Notes: a model not told the origin generated them from the letters alone. A stretch of 64,000 nucleotides of DNA from Nonomuraea angiospora (GCF_014873145.1 NZ_JADBEK010000001.1:7874001-7938000), one strand, 5' to 3'; positions 26,452 through 36,458 are shown, numbered from the stretch's first letter. Made by a program: numbers and translations.

Positions 26452-26865
26452 TCAGTCGTCGAAGCTGGCGATCCATTCATTGATGAACTTCGACGCCTCC
26501 TCGGCGGTGACGACATCTCTCCTGGGGGCGGCCCCGAGGCTATCGGCGAGCAGTTCTGGCGATACGGGTTCCCCAGTGACGACCAGGTAGCACGATAGGC
26601 CCTCACTCATTTGACGTGACATCGAGGAGACGAACGCGTCGCGGCGGTACCTGTTGCAGAGCAGCAGCAGGTTCTGCTGTTCCAGCTCTGTTCTCAGCTG
26701 TCGCAGGGCGTCTTCGAAGTCGATCGACGAGTGAACTCTGATCGGCGAAGCGCTGGCGCGAGTCAGTCGGAGCTCGTACGTCTCGCCATCGGTCTGCGTT
26801 GTCACCTGGCAGGGCAGAAGGGATTCGTCCGCCAAGTTGACCAATTCGAGGTCGTGCATGCTCAC
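26452..26865 (-). CDS. Putative immunity protein for the ADP-ribosyltransferase toxin
   Basis: About 137 residues. GTG 26865 overlaps the toxin stop (GTGA); ATG 26859 (MHDLELVNL) is the alternative. The chain is acidic, with no signal peptide (ELVNLADESLLPCQVTTQTD, then LRTELEQQNLLLLCNRYRRD). Size, acidity and position immediately after a toxin gene are those of polymorphic-toxin immunity proteins, which bind and block the toxin in the producer. No Imm family is recognised, so the assignment rests on context. Confidence 0.6.
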   Translation of the reverse strand: MSMHDLELVNLADESLLPCQVTTQTDGETYELRLTRASASPIRVHSSIDFEDALRQLRTELEQQNLLLLCNRYRRDAFVSSMSRQMSEGLSCYLVVTGEPVSPELLADSLGAAPRRDVVTAEEASKFINEWIASFDD

Positions 26866-28013
26866 CTCGGCACGTAGTGGGGGTTCGGAATCCAGACGTC
26901 GTCAGCGCTTCCGTACTTGCCTGGTTTCCAGGCTCCTCTGATCTGCGATGGATCGATCCGCTTGAACACGACCTCCTGCTCGCCTCTGAGGTGCTTGAAG
27001 CCGGGGCCGTACTTTACTTCCATGCCGTTTCCGCGGTCATCGATCTCAAAGATGTATCCCTTGTGTCCGACAGCGAACCCCCTGGCAACGTTCTTGCTCT
27101 TCGAGGCGGCGATCAGGCCGTTCTCGCCGGAGAGGTGCTGTTCGATGCTCATGTCCGGGTCGCGAGCGGTCATACCGTTCTCGAAGATTCCCTCCAGTGT
27201 CCGACCGTCCCCCCGGAACAGCGGTGGCACCTCCTTCCCCTTAAGTTCGAAGCGCTCCCCGAAGCGTGACAGCGTGGCCGTCGGCTTGGGCTTGATCACG
27301 CTCTTGGCCGCCTTGCCCAGGGCCCCGATGGCCTTGGCGGTGCCTGAGGCAGCGCCGCTGGAGCCGGCCGTTGTGACGGCTGCCACGATGTCCGGGAGGA
27401 GACGGCCGAATGCCCGCTCGGGGTTGGAAGCCCAGGTATCCCAGTCCAGCGCCGACTTGGCGAACTCGGCCGGGTTCTGAATGCCGTAGAGCAGGCTTTG
27501 GCCCAGGTCGTTGACGCTGCGTTGCCAGCCCATGAAGTCGACGACCGCCCGGGCGGGAGAGTAGTCGACCACCATCTTGCCCAAGCCGGTCACGCTCTCC
27601 ACCGCGCCCTTGACCGTTTCCGTCATCGGGTTGCCGGAGGTCAGGTTCGGGTCGAAGGCGTCCTGGATCTGCTGGCCGATGCGGTCCCAGAAGCCGCCTG
27701 TCGTGGGCAGGACCGCTCCCGGAGCGAACATCGAGTCGTCGACCGAGATCGGCGGCTTGCCAGCGCCGAACAGCTCCGGCTTGTCCAGCTCCATGCGTTC
27801 CAGAAGCAGCAACCGCTTATTGATCTCCGGGCCCTGGGTTCCAGCCCACGCCGCTACCTGACGCACCGTGTCGGCCGAGGCGGTCGACAGCCAGGCTCCG
27901 CGCAGTAAGTTCCATAACTCCTCGCCGATGGAGTCCAGCGACGATTCAGCCTGGCGCAGTGCGTCCTTCAGGCTGCGGACTCCCTCGGGGACCATGCCCT
28001 CCAACTGGCCCAT
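26862..28013 (-). CDS. WXG-type polymorphic toxin with C-terminal ADP-ribosyltransferase domain
   Basis: 383 residues from ATG 28013. The N-terminal 100 residues are helical (VRSLKDALRQAESSLDSIGE and LWNLLRGAWLSTASADTVRQ), resembling WXG/LXG-type secretion modules, and a middle region is probably a linker or repeat module. From about residue 255 the C-terminus reads as an ADP-ribosyltransferase: VPPLFRGDGRTLEGIFENGM (R-S-E class Arg), GLIAASKSKNVARGFA in the STS position, and E-Q-E at HLRGEQEVVFKRI, the catalytic Glu. It would modify a target of rival cells using NAD+. The STS motif is altered (AAS), so activity is uncertain. It is followed by a putative immunity gene. Confidence 0.75.
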   Translation of the reverse strand: MGQLEGMVPEGVRSLKDALRQAESSLDSIGEELWNLLRGAWLSTASADTVRQVAAWAGTQGPEINKRLLLLERMELDKPELFGAGKPPISVDDSMFAPGAVLPTTGGFWDRIGQQIQDAFDPNLTSGNPMTETVKGAVESVTGLGKMVVDYSPARAVVDFMGWQRSVNDLGQSLLYGIQNPAEFAKSALDWDTWASNPERAFGRLLPDIVAAVTTAGSSGAASGTAKAIGALGKAAKSVIKPKPTATLSRFGERFELKGKEVPPLFRGDGRTLEGIFENGMTARDPDMSIEQHLSGENGLIAASKSKNVARGFAVGHKGYIFEIDDRGNGMEVKYGPGFKHLRGEQEVVFKRIDPSQIRGAWKPGKYGSADDVWIPNPHYVPR

Positions 28014-28017
28014 GGGC

Positions 28018-28257
28018 CTAGCCGGGAGTGTCGGCCGGCGTACGGGCCAACAACGCCCGCAGTTCGTCTACCACACCGGCGCACGCCCCGATCAAAGCTT
28101 GGCGCTGAGAGGTCAGCTCGCCAGCGAAGCGCTGAGCGGCCCGGCCGGTCCAGACGTTCAGCGCCATGAGCTGAATCGCGCGGTCGAGACCGGGGCTGGC
28201 TTGATCGGTGAGTTGCTCGGCTCGGCGTAAGGCCTGTTCCACTTGCTCCCGGGTCAT
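28018..28257 (-). CDS. WXG100-like small protein, secretion partner
   Basis: 79 residues from ATG 28257, placed seven bases after GGAG (reading MTREQVEQALRRAEQLTDQA). The middle shows LMALNVWTGRAAQRFAGELT, in which VWTG is the turn of the WXG100 helical hairpin. WXG100 proteins dimerise and are exported by the type VII (ESX) system. It is directly upstream of the toxin (gap 4 bases), so it is likely its chaperone or targeting partner. No ESX ATPase is in the window. Confidence 0.75.
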   Translation of the reverse strand: MTREQVEQALRRAEQLTDQASPGLDRAIQLMALNVWTGRAAQRFAGELTSQRQALIGACAGVVDELRALLARTPADTPG

Positions 28258-28523
28258 ACGCAACTCCTTCGGATGCACGATCAAGCTCCGGACCGGGGGT
28301 GTAAGGCTATTGGACAGCGCTTCACTTAACGCAGCAACCGAATCGCCGGGATTGGTCTGAAGTGCCAGATATGCGAAGCCCTGCTTTACGAGAGTGGTAG
28401 GAACTTAGCCTGATCGAATGGCCTGAGCTGGTCACTTAATCTTCGCAGCGCGTAATCCGCACAGGATCACCCCGTGCGCATCCCCAATCCGATCGTGAGA
28501 GCAACCCTGTCATCCGATGGCAA

Positions 28524-29691
28524 CACAGGTTGAATGTGTAGTGTCTTCAAGTCGTGACGGATAGCGCTCGGTGCGATACCACCGTGGTGTGCGGTACGGG
28601 TAGAGGGGCGGGTACACGCCCGCAGAGCAGGAGCGGCGCGGGCGTCTACGGCTGCAGGCGGCCGAGTGGTTCGAGGCCGGAGAATCGATCAAGACGGTCG
28701 CCACACGGTTACGGGTCCACGAGCGGTCGGTAACCCGCTGGCGCAAGTCCTGGCACGAGGGCGGGACGCAAGCACTGCTGTCCAAGGGGCCGGTGTCGAA
28801 GGAGAAGCTGTCGGCCCAGCAGTGGGAGCGGCTGGAGACCGGGCTGCGGCGCGGCCCCCCGGCCTGGGGGATACGACGAGAACCAGTGCTGGACCCTGGC
28901 ACGGGTCAAGACGCTGATCGGCCGGCTGTTCCACATCGGCTACACCATCGAGGGAGTGGGCAAGCTGCTGCATCGCCACGGCTGGTCGGTCCAGGTCCCG
29001 GCGCGGCGGGCCTTGGAGCAGGATAAGGAGGCCATCGCCGCCTGGAAGGAGCAGGTGTGGCCGGTGGTGAAAGCACCGCGGCGGGCCTGGGCGCCTACGT
29101 GTGTTTCGAGGACGAGGCCGGACAAGGGCTGAGGCCGCCGAAGGGACGCACCTGGGCGCCGGTCGGGGACAGGCCGGTGGTGACGGTACGCGGCAAGGGC
29201 TCCGGCCGGGTCAACATGGCCGGTGTTGTGGCCTACCGGGACGGTGAGCGGCCGCACCTGTTCTACCGGCTGCATGTCTACTGCGGCCGCAAGGGCGAGC
29301 CCAAGTCGTTCTCTTGGATGGACTACTGGGACCTGATCGTGGCCGTCCACCAGCACCTGGACGCGCCACTGGTCTGGTGCTGGGACAACCTGAATGTGCA
29401 CCTGGTCGGCCAGCTTGTCGAGTTCGCCGCTCAGCCCGCCGATGGGCTGCGCATCGTCCAGTTACGGCTTACGCGCCCGAGTTGAACCCGGTCGAGGGCG
29501 TCTGGGCTCTACTTCGCAGGGCCCTGGCCAACTTCGCCGTCGCCGACCTGCCTGGACTCGTCCGGATCGTCAAACGCAAGCTGAAGAAGATCCAGTACCG
29601 GCCTCATCTGCTCACCGGCTGCCTGGCCCAGACGGGGCTCTTCATCGACACCCCGGCAAACCTATGACCGACTCTACGAATTCAACCTGTG
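28524..29691 (+). mobile_element. Decayed IS630-family insertion sequence
   Basis: The element is bounded by imperfect inverted repeats: CACAGGTTGAAT and following at 28524-28545 pair with 29670-29691, 19 of 22 positions. Its length of 1168 bases fits IS630. No clear TA duplication is seen outside. Its transposase is broken at several points. Confidence 0.75.
28592..29667 (+). pseudogene. IS630 transposase with multiple frameshifts
   Basis: Read across frames, the protein starts YTPAEQERRGRLRLQAAEWF and has an N-terminal helix-turn-helix (GESIKTVATRLRVHERSVTR). A frameshift occurs near 28865, then SVQVPARRALEQDKEAIAAW follows. A second lies near 29075, after which comes the DDE core with VCFEDEAGQGLRPPKGRTWA, CWDNLNVHLVGQL and, after a third shift near 29466, ELNPVEGVWALLRRALANF. 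All three catalytic acids are still readable, but at least three frameshifts and a stop near the start make it inactive. Confidence 0.88.
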
Positions 29692-30040
29692 AAGCGAACC
29701 ATGGCCGCAGGTCCTTCAAGCCGAGGACTGGAAGCCGCGCGGCGGCTTGTTCGATGTTGTCGGAGTCACGTTCGCCTCATCTGTGCCGCCTTGTCGTCAT
29801 CGTCATAACTTCAGTACCAATGGGTGGTTGTGTTTATATTTTGGCCTGGCCGAAATGGTCCATCTAGAGTACTTAATCAAGATGCCTTGCATTTGGTACG
29901 CAGTGCATACACAACACTTCGTTGTGTAATGTTGGTACACGTCAAGACCTATTGCGCTTCATTGGTAGATCTAGAGGGAAACATGGGATAGTCTGCAGGG
30001 CTCTGTTGATCAGAATTCAGGCGTACAGGTAGGGCGCAGG
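29692..30040. promoter_or_regulatory. AT-rich upstream region of the restriction operon with palindrome
   Basis: This gap has clearly lower GC than the surroundings. It carries TACACAAC-N5-GTTGTGTA at 29908-29928, a perfect eight-base inverted repeat that could bind a regulator, 112 bases before hsdR. No specific -35/-10 pair is certain. No gene was identified here. Confidence 0.5.
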
Positions 30041-33000
30041 ATGAGCACGTACATCGAGGAACTGGCGCAGCGGTCGCCGAACTTCGGGTTCTTGCTGCCG
30101 CATGAGCCGATGCTTGTTCTGGACGGCGTGTCTGCGGAGTCGCATGTCTACACCGACCCTGACGCCGCGATGTATAAGGCTCGGCGCTTCACGGAGATTC
30201 TCGCTAAGTTACTGGTCCGGCTCACCAACACTACGGTTCAGCATGACGACCAGAAGGGGCGCATCTACGCGCTGAGCAGGGTAGGGGTTCTGGTTCCGCA
30301 GATCCGTCAGGCTTTCGACCAGGTACGAAGCTCCGGAAACCGGGCCGTTCATACCCACTACGGGGACGTCCGCGCCGCGCTTAATTGCGTCAAGGTCTGC
30401 TTCGAACTGGGAGTTTGGTTCCATCGGGCGCTGAGTCCTAACGACGGGCGCACGTTCGCATTCGTCCCCCCGGCCGATCCAGACACGGCCCAGGCGGCGA
30501 GCGCGGCCGAGCAGGCCCAGCTCGACCAACTCCGCGCCGAACTGGCCGCACATCGCGAGCGGCTCGCGGAAGCACTGGTCACACGGGATGAGAAGGCCAC
30601 CCTGTTGGAGGCCGAAGCACGGGCGCGTGCCGAGGCTCAGCGCGCTCTAGAGCAGGCAACCGCGGACCGTGACCGGCTGCAGGCTCTCGTCGAGCAGTTG
30701 GACACGCGCCTGGCCGAGATGGAGTCGGCGTTCACCGGGAGCCTCAAGAAGATCAAGAAGCCGTCTGCGGTCGAGCGGGACAACCTCATCGCAAGGGCGG
30801 TCCATGCTGCCCGGCTGCCTCGAACCGAGAAGGAAGTACGCGAGGAAGTCGATCAAATGCTCGCCACATCCGGCTGGCTGGTGCAAGACGCGGACAAGGT
30901 GAACCTGTACGTTGGCCAGGGCGTGGCCCTGCGCGAGGCTCACACCGCCAGTGGCCCGGCGGACTACCTGCTCTATGTCGACCGAAAGCTGGTCGGCGTG
31001 GTGGAGGCTAAGCGAGAAGGTACAGCGCTGCGCACGGTCGAGAAGCAGTCGGCCCGCTATGCCGAAGGGCTGACCGCGACCCAGCAAATGCAGGCATGGC
31101 GTATGCCGCTGCCGTTCCGTTACGAGACCACCGCAACCGAGACCCACTTCACCAACACCCTCGACCCCAACCCGCGTTCTCGCGAGGTCTTCTCCTTCCA
31201 TCGGCCCGAGGCACTGGCCCGATGGATGCGTGCAGCCGAGGACGACGAAGCGGCGCCTACCCTCCGTGCCAAGCTTCACTGCGGCCTGCCAGAACTGGCC
31301 GAAAAGGGACTGCGCCCAGCACAAGTGCGCGCCGTACGGGGCCTGGAGGCGTCGCTACGGCGGAGTGAGCCACGATCACTCATCCAGATGGCGACCGGGG
31401 CGGGTAAGACCTACACCGCGGTTACCGCTTCCTACCGGCTGCTCCAGCACGCTGGAGCGTTCCGAATCCTGTTCCTGGTAGACCGGAACACCCTGGGCAA
31501 ACAGGCACACAGCGAGTTCACCAACTACGTCACACCCGACGACGGCCGCAAGTTCAGTGACCTGTTCAACGTACAGCGGCTGGCCGGCGCAGACATGCTC
31601 GATTCGTCCAAGATCGTGATCTCCACGGTCCAGCGGCTATATGCCATGCTCAGGGGCAAGGACGTTCCGCCCGCCGACACCGAGGACGAAGCACTCGACT
31701 CCTACGACATCGACGAGGTGGTAGGAGTTGAGTACAACCCGAAAGTTCCGCCGGAGGCCTTCGACCTCATCATCGTGGACGAGTGCCACCGCTCCATCTA
31801 CGGCCAGTGGCGCGCGGTCCTGGAGTATTTCGACGCTTTTATCGTCGGCCTGACCGCGACCCCGGTCGCACAGACCTTCGGGTTCTTCCACCAGAACTTG
31901 GTTAGCGAGTACACCTACACCGAGGCGGTGGCCGACCGCGTCAACGTCGACTTCAACGTCTACCGAATCCGTACTGAGATCGGGGAGAACGGCGCGGTAA
32001 TCCCGGAGGGGATCGTGGTGCCCAAACTCGACCGCAAGACCCGGGCACAACGATACGAAGAACTGGATGATGACTACCCCTACACCGGGCGCCAGCTCGG
32101 CCGGAAGGTCGTGAGCAGGGGCCAGCTCAAGCTTGTCCTGGAGACTTTCCGTGACAGGCTGTTTACCGAGATCTTCCCACGCCAGCTCGGCCAGCCCGAG
32201 CGGACGTACGTGCCCAAGACGCTTGTCTTCGCTGTGGACGAGAACCACGCCGAGGAGATCGTCGGAATGGTCCGCCAGATCTTCGACCAGGGTAACGAGT
32301 TCTGTCAGAAGATCACGTATACGGCGAAGAATCCCGACAAGCTCATTACGGACTTCCGTAATAGCCCGGAGTTACGGATCGCCGTCACCGTCAACATGAT
32401 CGCCACAGGAACCGACATCAAGCCTTTGGAATGCGTCTTCTTTCTCAACGAGGTGAAGAGCTGGGCGATGTTCGAGCAGATGAAGGGGCGCGGTGCCCGC
32501 AGCATCGACCCGAATGAGTTACATGCAGTCACCCCAGACGTCGCCTCCAAGGACCGGTTTGTGCTGGTCGATGCGGTCGGCGTCACCGATTCCGAGCGCG
32601 TGGACGCGTCCCCGCTGGAGAAGCACACCGAGAAGCAGATCAGCCTGGAGCGGCTGCTGAAGAAGGCCGGCACTGTCAGCCTGTCCCTGGAGGAGACCTC
32701 CACCCTCGCCTCACGCCTCGCCCGCCTCAACCAGCAGATCACTCCCGAGGAGCGCGCTGAGCTGGAACGCCTCGCCGGGCAGCCGATGACTGAGGTGGTG
32801 CGGAGCCTGTCCCGCTGCAACGACCCCAACGTGCTGGACGAGGGCCGGCAGACCGGCAGGGGATGGGAACGCCGCCTGGTCGAGCAGGCTGTCGAACCTC
32901 TGGCCGACCCTGAGTTCCGGCAGAGGCTGCTAGACATCCGCCGCGCTCACGACATCGTGTACGACGAAGTCAACCAGGACAACTTGATCGAAGCACGAGG

Positions 33001-33571
33001 TGTGGATCGAGGCGAGACCGCCGAGCGCATCATCACCTCCTGGGCGGACTACGTCCGGCAGCATCGGGACGAGCTGACCGCCCTTGAGCTGGCCTACCGC
33101 AGCGGGTCGAGCGGACGCGAGGTCTATCGACAGCTCAAAGAACTCTCCTCACAGCTGGCCCGCCCGCCGTACCAGTGGACCCCCGACCGACTCTGGGAGG
33201 CGTATGAGCAGGTCGGCAAGGCCGCCGCTAGCCCGGGAGTACAGCACGGCGTGGCCGACCTTATCCAGCTCATCCGCTTCGAACTCGGCCTCATCGATGG
33301 GCAGCCCCGGTCGCACCGCCGCGTCATTGAGGAGCGATTTGCCAACTGGCGCGCCCGTCAAGAGCAGGCAGGAGTGCGCTTCACCGCTGATCAAATCTGG
33401 TGGCTGGAGCGAATCCGCGATGTGGTCGCCACCAGTGCAGCATTCGACCACAACGATTTGGACCAAGTGCCTTTCACAGAACGCGGCGGCACCGACGGTT
33501 TTCTCCACGCCTTCGGTGACGACGGTGCTGAAGCTATCCTCACCGACCTGAATCGAGACCTCACCGCATGA
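30041..33571 (+). CDS. hsdR: Type I restriction endonuclease, R subunit
   Basis: 1176 residues from ATG 30041. The order is a DUF4145-like N-terminal domain (about 1-130), a coiled coil (about 150-230), and a PD-(D/E)xK nuclease core (near 307-325: ADYLLYVDRKLVGVVEAKRE). The ResIII helicase has motif I MATGAGKTYTAV near 449, II DECH near 580, and III GLTATPVAQ. Later come EQMKGRGARSIDPNE and a C-terminal coupling domain. It cleaves unmethylated DNA after ATP-driven translocation, with the HsdS/HsdM complex. Its stop overlaps hsdS (ATGA). The DUF4145 and coiled-coil front is longer than in classical HsdR. Confidence 0.95.
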   Translation: MSTYIEELAQRSPNFGFLLPHEPMLVLDGVSAESHVYTDPDAAMYKARRFTEILAKLLVRLTNTTVQHDDQKGRIYALSRVGVLVPQIRQAFDQVRSSGNRAVHTHYGDVRAALNCVKVCFELGVWFHRALSPNDGRTFAFVPPADPDTAQAASAAEQAQLDQLRAELAAHRERLAEALVTRDEKATLLEAEARARAEAQRALEQATADRDRLQALVEQLDTRLAEMESAFTGSLKKIKKPSAVERDNLIARAVHAARLPRTEKEVREEVDQMLATSGWLVQDADKVNLYVGQGVALREAHTASGPADYLLYVDRKLVGVVEAKREGTALRTVEKQSARYAEGLTATQQMQAWRMPLPFRYETTATETHFTNTLDPNPRSREVFSFHRPEALARWMRAAEDDEAAPTLRAKLHCGLPELAEKGLRPAQVRAVRGLEASLRRSEPRSLIQMATGAGKTYTAVTASYRLLQHAGAFRILFLVDRNTLGKQAHSEFTNYVTPDDGRKFSDLFNVQRLAGADMLDSSKIVISTVQRLYAMLRGKDVPPADTEDEALDSYDIDEVVGVEYNPKVPPEAFDLIIVDECHRSIYGQWRAVLEYFDAFIVGLTATPVAQTFGFFHQNLVSEYTYTEAVADRVNVDFNVYRIRTEIGENGAVIPEGIVVPKLDRKTRAQRYEELDDDYPYTGRQLGRKVVSRGQLKLVLETFRDRLFTEIFPRQLGQPERTYVPKTLVFAVDENHAEEIVGMVRQIFDQGNEFCQKITYTAKNPDKLITDFRNSPELRIAVTVNMIATGTDIKPLECVFFLNEVKSWAMFEQMKGRGARSIDPNELHAVTPDVASKDRFVLVDAVGVTDSERVDASPLEKHTEKQISLERLLKKAGTVSLSLEETSTLASRLARLNQQITPEERAELERLAGQPMTEVVRSLSRCNDPNVLDEGRQTGRGWERRLVEQAVEPLADPEFRQRLLDIRRAHDIVYDEVNQDNLIEARGVDRGETAERIITSWADYVRQHRDELTALELAYRSGSSGREVYRQLKELSSQLARPPYQWTPDRLWEAYEQVGKAAASPGVQHGVADLIQLIRFELGLIDGQPRSHRRVIEERFANWRARQEQAGVRFTADQIWWLERIRDVVATSAAFDHNDLDQVPFTERGGTDGFLHAFGDDGAEAILTDLNRDLTA

Positions 33572-34956
33572 CCGACCTACCGCCTGGCTGGGTACGAACG
33601 ACGATCGGCGATGTATGTTCCGTGGTATCAGGCGCAACGCCGAAGACCACGGAGCCAAACTATTGGGATGGAAACATTCCCTGGATCACTCCTGATGATC
33701 TGTCGCGGAATCCAGCTAAAATTACCTATCACGGGCGTCGATTCCTTACTCAAGACGGGTTTGATTCCTGTTCGACGCAAATGATTCCGGCAAACGCTGT
33801 CTTGTTTAGCTCTCGAGCGCCCATTGGCTACATAACGATTTCCGGGAATGCGGTATGTACAAACCAGGGATTCAAAACTGCTGTCCCCCCAACCGGAATT
33901 GACTCGAATTATCTTTACTGGTATCTACAGTTCAAGGTGCCCGAAATTCGATCGCGAGCCAGTGGTACAACATTTAAGGAGATTTCGGCTAAGGGGTTCG
34001 CGGACACGGAAATGCTAGTTCCACCTCTTGCTGAGCAGTGGCGCATCGTCAACGCCCTCGAAGACCATCTCTCCCGTCTTGATGTGGGCCTTAGTGGGCT
34101 GGAATCCAATGTACAAAGGGTGGCGAACTGGAGATCGTCGCTCCTGGCAGCTGCCGTATCGGGAAAACTTATCGAGCCGAAATCTCCATGGAAGGTCGCA
34201 TCGATCGGCGATCTGGCGAAGGTAGGGACCGGTGCGACGCCCCTTAGGTCGCGTAAAGATTACTACGATGGTGGGGATATTCCGTGGGTTACCAGTGGTC
34301 TGCTAAATGAACCATTTATAGATCAAGCTGATCAGTTCATCACGTCGGCTGCGCTGAAGGAAACTAATGTCAAGTTGTGGCCGGCCGGAGCATTGCTGGT
34401 TGCGATGTATGGAGAGGGGAAGACGCGGGGCAAGTGTGCAGAGCTCCGGATTCCGGCTACAACTAATCAGGCGTGTGCCGCTATCGTTTTTCGTGAGGAG
34501 AGTGAATGGCGACGGCCTTGGGTCAAGCTTTTCCTTCAAGCTACCTATGAAAAGAATCGGAAGCTCGCATCCGGTGGGGTCCAGCCAAATCTCAATCTTG
34601 GCCTTGTCCGTAGAATTCAAATTCCGCTTCCATCTCGCTCGGAGCAGGATGAGATTCTTGCAGAGATGGATCGTCAATTGACAATCGGAGATTCGCTGGC
34701 GGCAGTGCTGGTTCGATCTCGTCGCAGAGTCGACGTACTGAGGGCGGCTCTCCTTAGAGAGGCATTCACGGGGCGCTTGGTACCCCAGAATCCTGAAGAT
34801 GAGCCAGCGTCTGTGCTGTTGGAACGGATCAAGGCGGAGCGCACGGCCATGCAGACTCCCAAACGTCGCGGTAGCCGTACCGGACCGGAAGCAGCCAGGA
34901 CTAAGAGCAATAGCCGTATGAAATCCGAGAACACGCCGAGACAGGAGACGCTGTGA
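33568..34956 (+). CDS. hsdS: Type I restriction-modification specificity subunit
   Basis: 462 residues. Two target-recognition domains start GWVRTTIGDVCSVVSGATPK and WKVASIGDLAKVGTGATPLR, each with the familiar 'IP W' block. They are separated by helical spacers (PPLAEQWRIVNALEDHLSRL and PSRSEQDEILAEMDRQL), which set the distance between half-sites. It directs both methylation and restriction; recognised sequence not deducible. The TRD sections are noticeably lower in GC than neighbouring genes, suggesting exchange or transfer. It overlaps hsdR (ATGA) and hsdM (GTGA). A Ser/Lys/Arg-rich tail (about 430-462) is unusual. Confidence 0.95.
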   Translation: MTDLPPGWVRTTIGDVCSVVSGATPKTTEPNYWDGNIPWITPDDLSRNPAKITYHGRRFLTQDGFDSCSTQMIPANAVLFSSRAPIGYITISGNAVCTNQGFKTAVPPTGIDSNYLYWYLQFKVPEIRSRASGTTFKEISAKGFADTEMLVPPLAEQWRIVNALEDHLSRLDVGLSGLESNVQRVANWRSSLLAAAVSGKLIEPKSPWKVASIGDLAKVGTGATPLRSRKDYYDGGDIPWVTSGLLNEPFIDQADQFITSAALKETNVKLWPAGALLVAMYGEGKTRGKCAELRIPATTNQACAAIVFREESEWRRPWVKLFLQATYEKNRKLASGGVQPNLNLGLVRRIQIPLPSRSEQDEILAEMDRQLTIGDSLAAVLVRSRRRVDVLRAALLREAFTGRLVPQNPEDEPASVLLERIKAERTAMQTPKRRGSRTGPEAARTKSNSRMKSENTPRQETL

Positions 34957-36458
34957 ACGCGGCGCACACGCGGCGACTGGTCGCGAAGTTGTGGAACTAC
35001 TGCGACGTCCTTCGTGATGACGGTGTCTCCACGATCGACTACGTTGAGCAGCTCACCTACCTGCTGTTCCTGAAGATGGCGCATGAGCGGGCCAACCGGA
35101 GGCTCAACCCGGATACTGCGCTCGCCGGTGTGGCGGCAAGGTGGCAGACGCTGTTCGACGCCGAGGCCCAGGACCTGGAAAAGGTCTACAGAGAGACGCT
35201 GGAGCACCTTGCCAAGCAACCAGGCACCCTCGGGGTGATCTTCCGCAAGGCGCAGAACCGGATCCAGGACCCAGCGAAACTGAAGCGGCTCATCGTGGAC
35301 CTGATCGGCAAGGAGAACTGGTCCAGTCAGGGGGCCGACGTCAAGGGCGACGCCTATGAGGAGCTGCTCGCCAAGGGCGCCGAGGACGTCAAGACCGGCG
35401 CGGGCCAGTACTTCACTCCGCGTGCCCTGATCGCGGCGATGATCGACTGCGTCCAGCCGGGACCGGACGACACGGTCGCAGATCCGGCCTGCGGCACTGG
35501 CGGCTTCCTATTGGCCGCGCACGACTACATCGTCGAGCACCACGGCTTATCGCTCACGCCTGAGCAGCGCGAACGGCTCGCCTCTGGCGCGATCAGCGGG
35601 ATCGAGTTGGTGGACGGCACGGCCAGACTTGCGGCGATGAACATGATCGTGCACGGGATCGGCAGGCCCAATGGAGCCTCCCTGATCGAGGTCCGCGACG
35701 CCTTAGCCGAGCCACCCGCCCGGCACCCAAGCGTGGTGCTGGCCAACCCGCCGTTCGGCAAAAAGTCCTCGATCACAGTGATCGGCGAGGATGGCCGGGC
35801 GGACAGGGAAGCGATCTCATACAACCGACAGGACTTCTGGACCACCACTACCAACAAGCAGCTCAACTTCGTCCAGCACATCGCCTCGATGCTCGCGATT
35901 CCCGGCCGAGCCGCGGTTGTCGTCCCCGACAACGTCTTGTTCGAAGGCGGAGCGGGCGAGACCGTACGCAAGCGCCTGCTCAAGCAGTTCGACGTACACA
36001 CGCTACTGAGGCTGCCGACCGGCATCTTCTACGCCGGCGGGGTCAAGGCCAACGTGCTGTTCTTCGACAAGAAGGAAGCTCGGCCAGGCCAGTCCTGGAC
36101 GGAGAAGCTGTGGGTCTATGACTTCCGTGTTGGCCAGCACTTCACACTCAAGCAGAGCCCGCTGCGCCGCGAGCATCTGGACGACTTCGTGAAGTGCTAC
36201 CGGCCGGGCGAGCCGCGTTCAAATCGGATCGAGACAGAGCGATTCCGCCCGTTCAGCTATGAAGAGCTGATCGCTCGGGACAAGGTCAACCTCGACATCA
36301 CCTGGTTGAAGGATCCGTCCCTGGAGGACGCCGATTCCTTGTTACCTCCTGAGGTAATCGCTCAGGAAGTTGTGGAAGACCTGGAGGCCGCACTCAGCGA
36401 GTTCGCCGCGATCGCTGAGGCTTTGCAGGTGGCGCGAGCGCGGTCCGCTGAGTCGTAA
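34953..36458 (+). CDS. hsdM: Type I restriction-modification DNA N6-adenine methyltransferase
   Basis: 501 residues from GTG 34953. A helical HsdM N-terminal domain (VAKLWNYCDVLRDDGVSTID, then TYLLFLKMAHERANRR) precedes the Rossmann core. This has SAM motif VADPACGTGGFLLAAHDYI near residue 176 and catalytic NPPFG near 264 (N-P-P-F, adenine N6 type). It methylates the HsdS target. The R-S-M gene order is less usual than M-S-R or R-M-S. It is followed 23 bases later by the PDDEXK gene, so this may be one transcript. Confidence 0.96.
   Translation: MNAAHTRRLVAKLWNYCDVLRDDGVSTIDYVEQLTYLLFLKMAHERANRRLNPDTALAGVAARWQTLFDAEAQDLEKVYRETLEHLAKQPGTLGVIFRKAQNRIQDPAKLKRLIVDLIGKENWSSQGADVKGDAYEELLAKGAEDVKTGAGQYFTPRALIAAMIDCVQPGPDDTVADPACGTGGFLLAAHDYIVEHHGLSLTPEQRERLASGAISGIELVDGTARLAAMNMIVHGIGRPNGASLIEVRDALAEPPARHPSVVLANPPFGKKSSITVIGEDGRADREAISYNRQDFWTTTTNKQLNFVQHIASMLAIPGRAAVVVPDNVLFEGGAGETVRKRLLKQFDVHTLLRLPTGIFYAGGVKANVLFFDKKEARPGQSWTEKLWVYDFRVGQHFTLKQSPLRREHLDDFVKCYRPGEPRSNRIETERFRPFSYEELIARDKVNLDITWLKDPSLEDADSLLPPEVIAQEVVEDLEAALSEFAAIAEALQVARARSAES

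Noticed and set aside
22591..28013. ADP-ribosylglycohydrolase as antidote to the ADP-ribosyltransferase toxin
   Set aside because: The two genes lie on opposite sides of the attachment site and are over 3 kb apart, and a dedicated immunity gene follows the toxin. The link is too speculative to report as a system.
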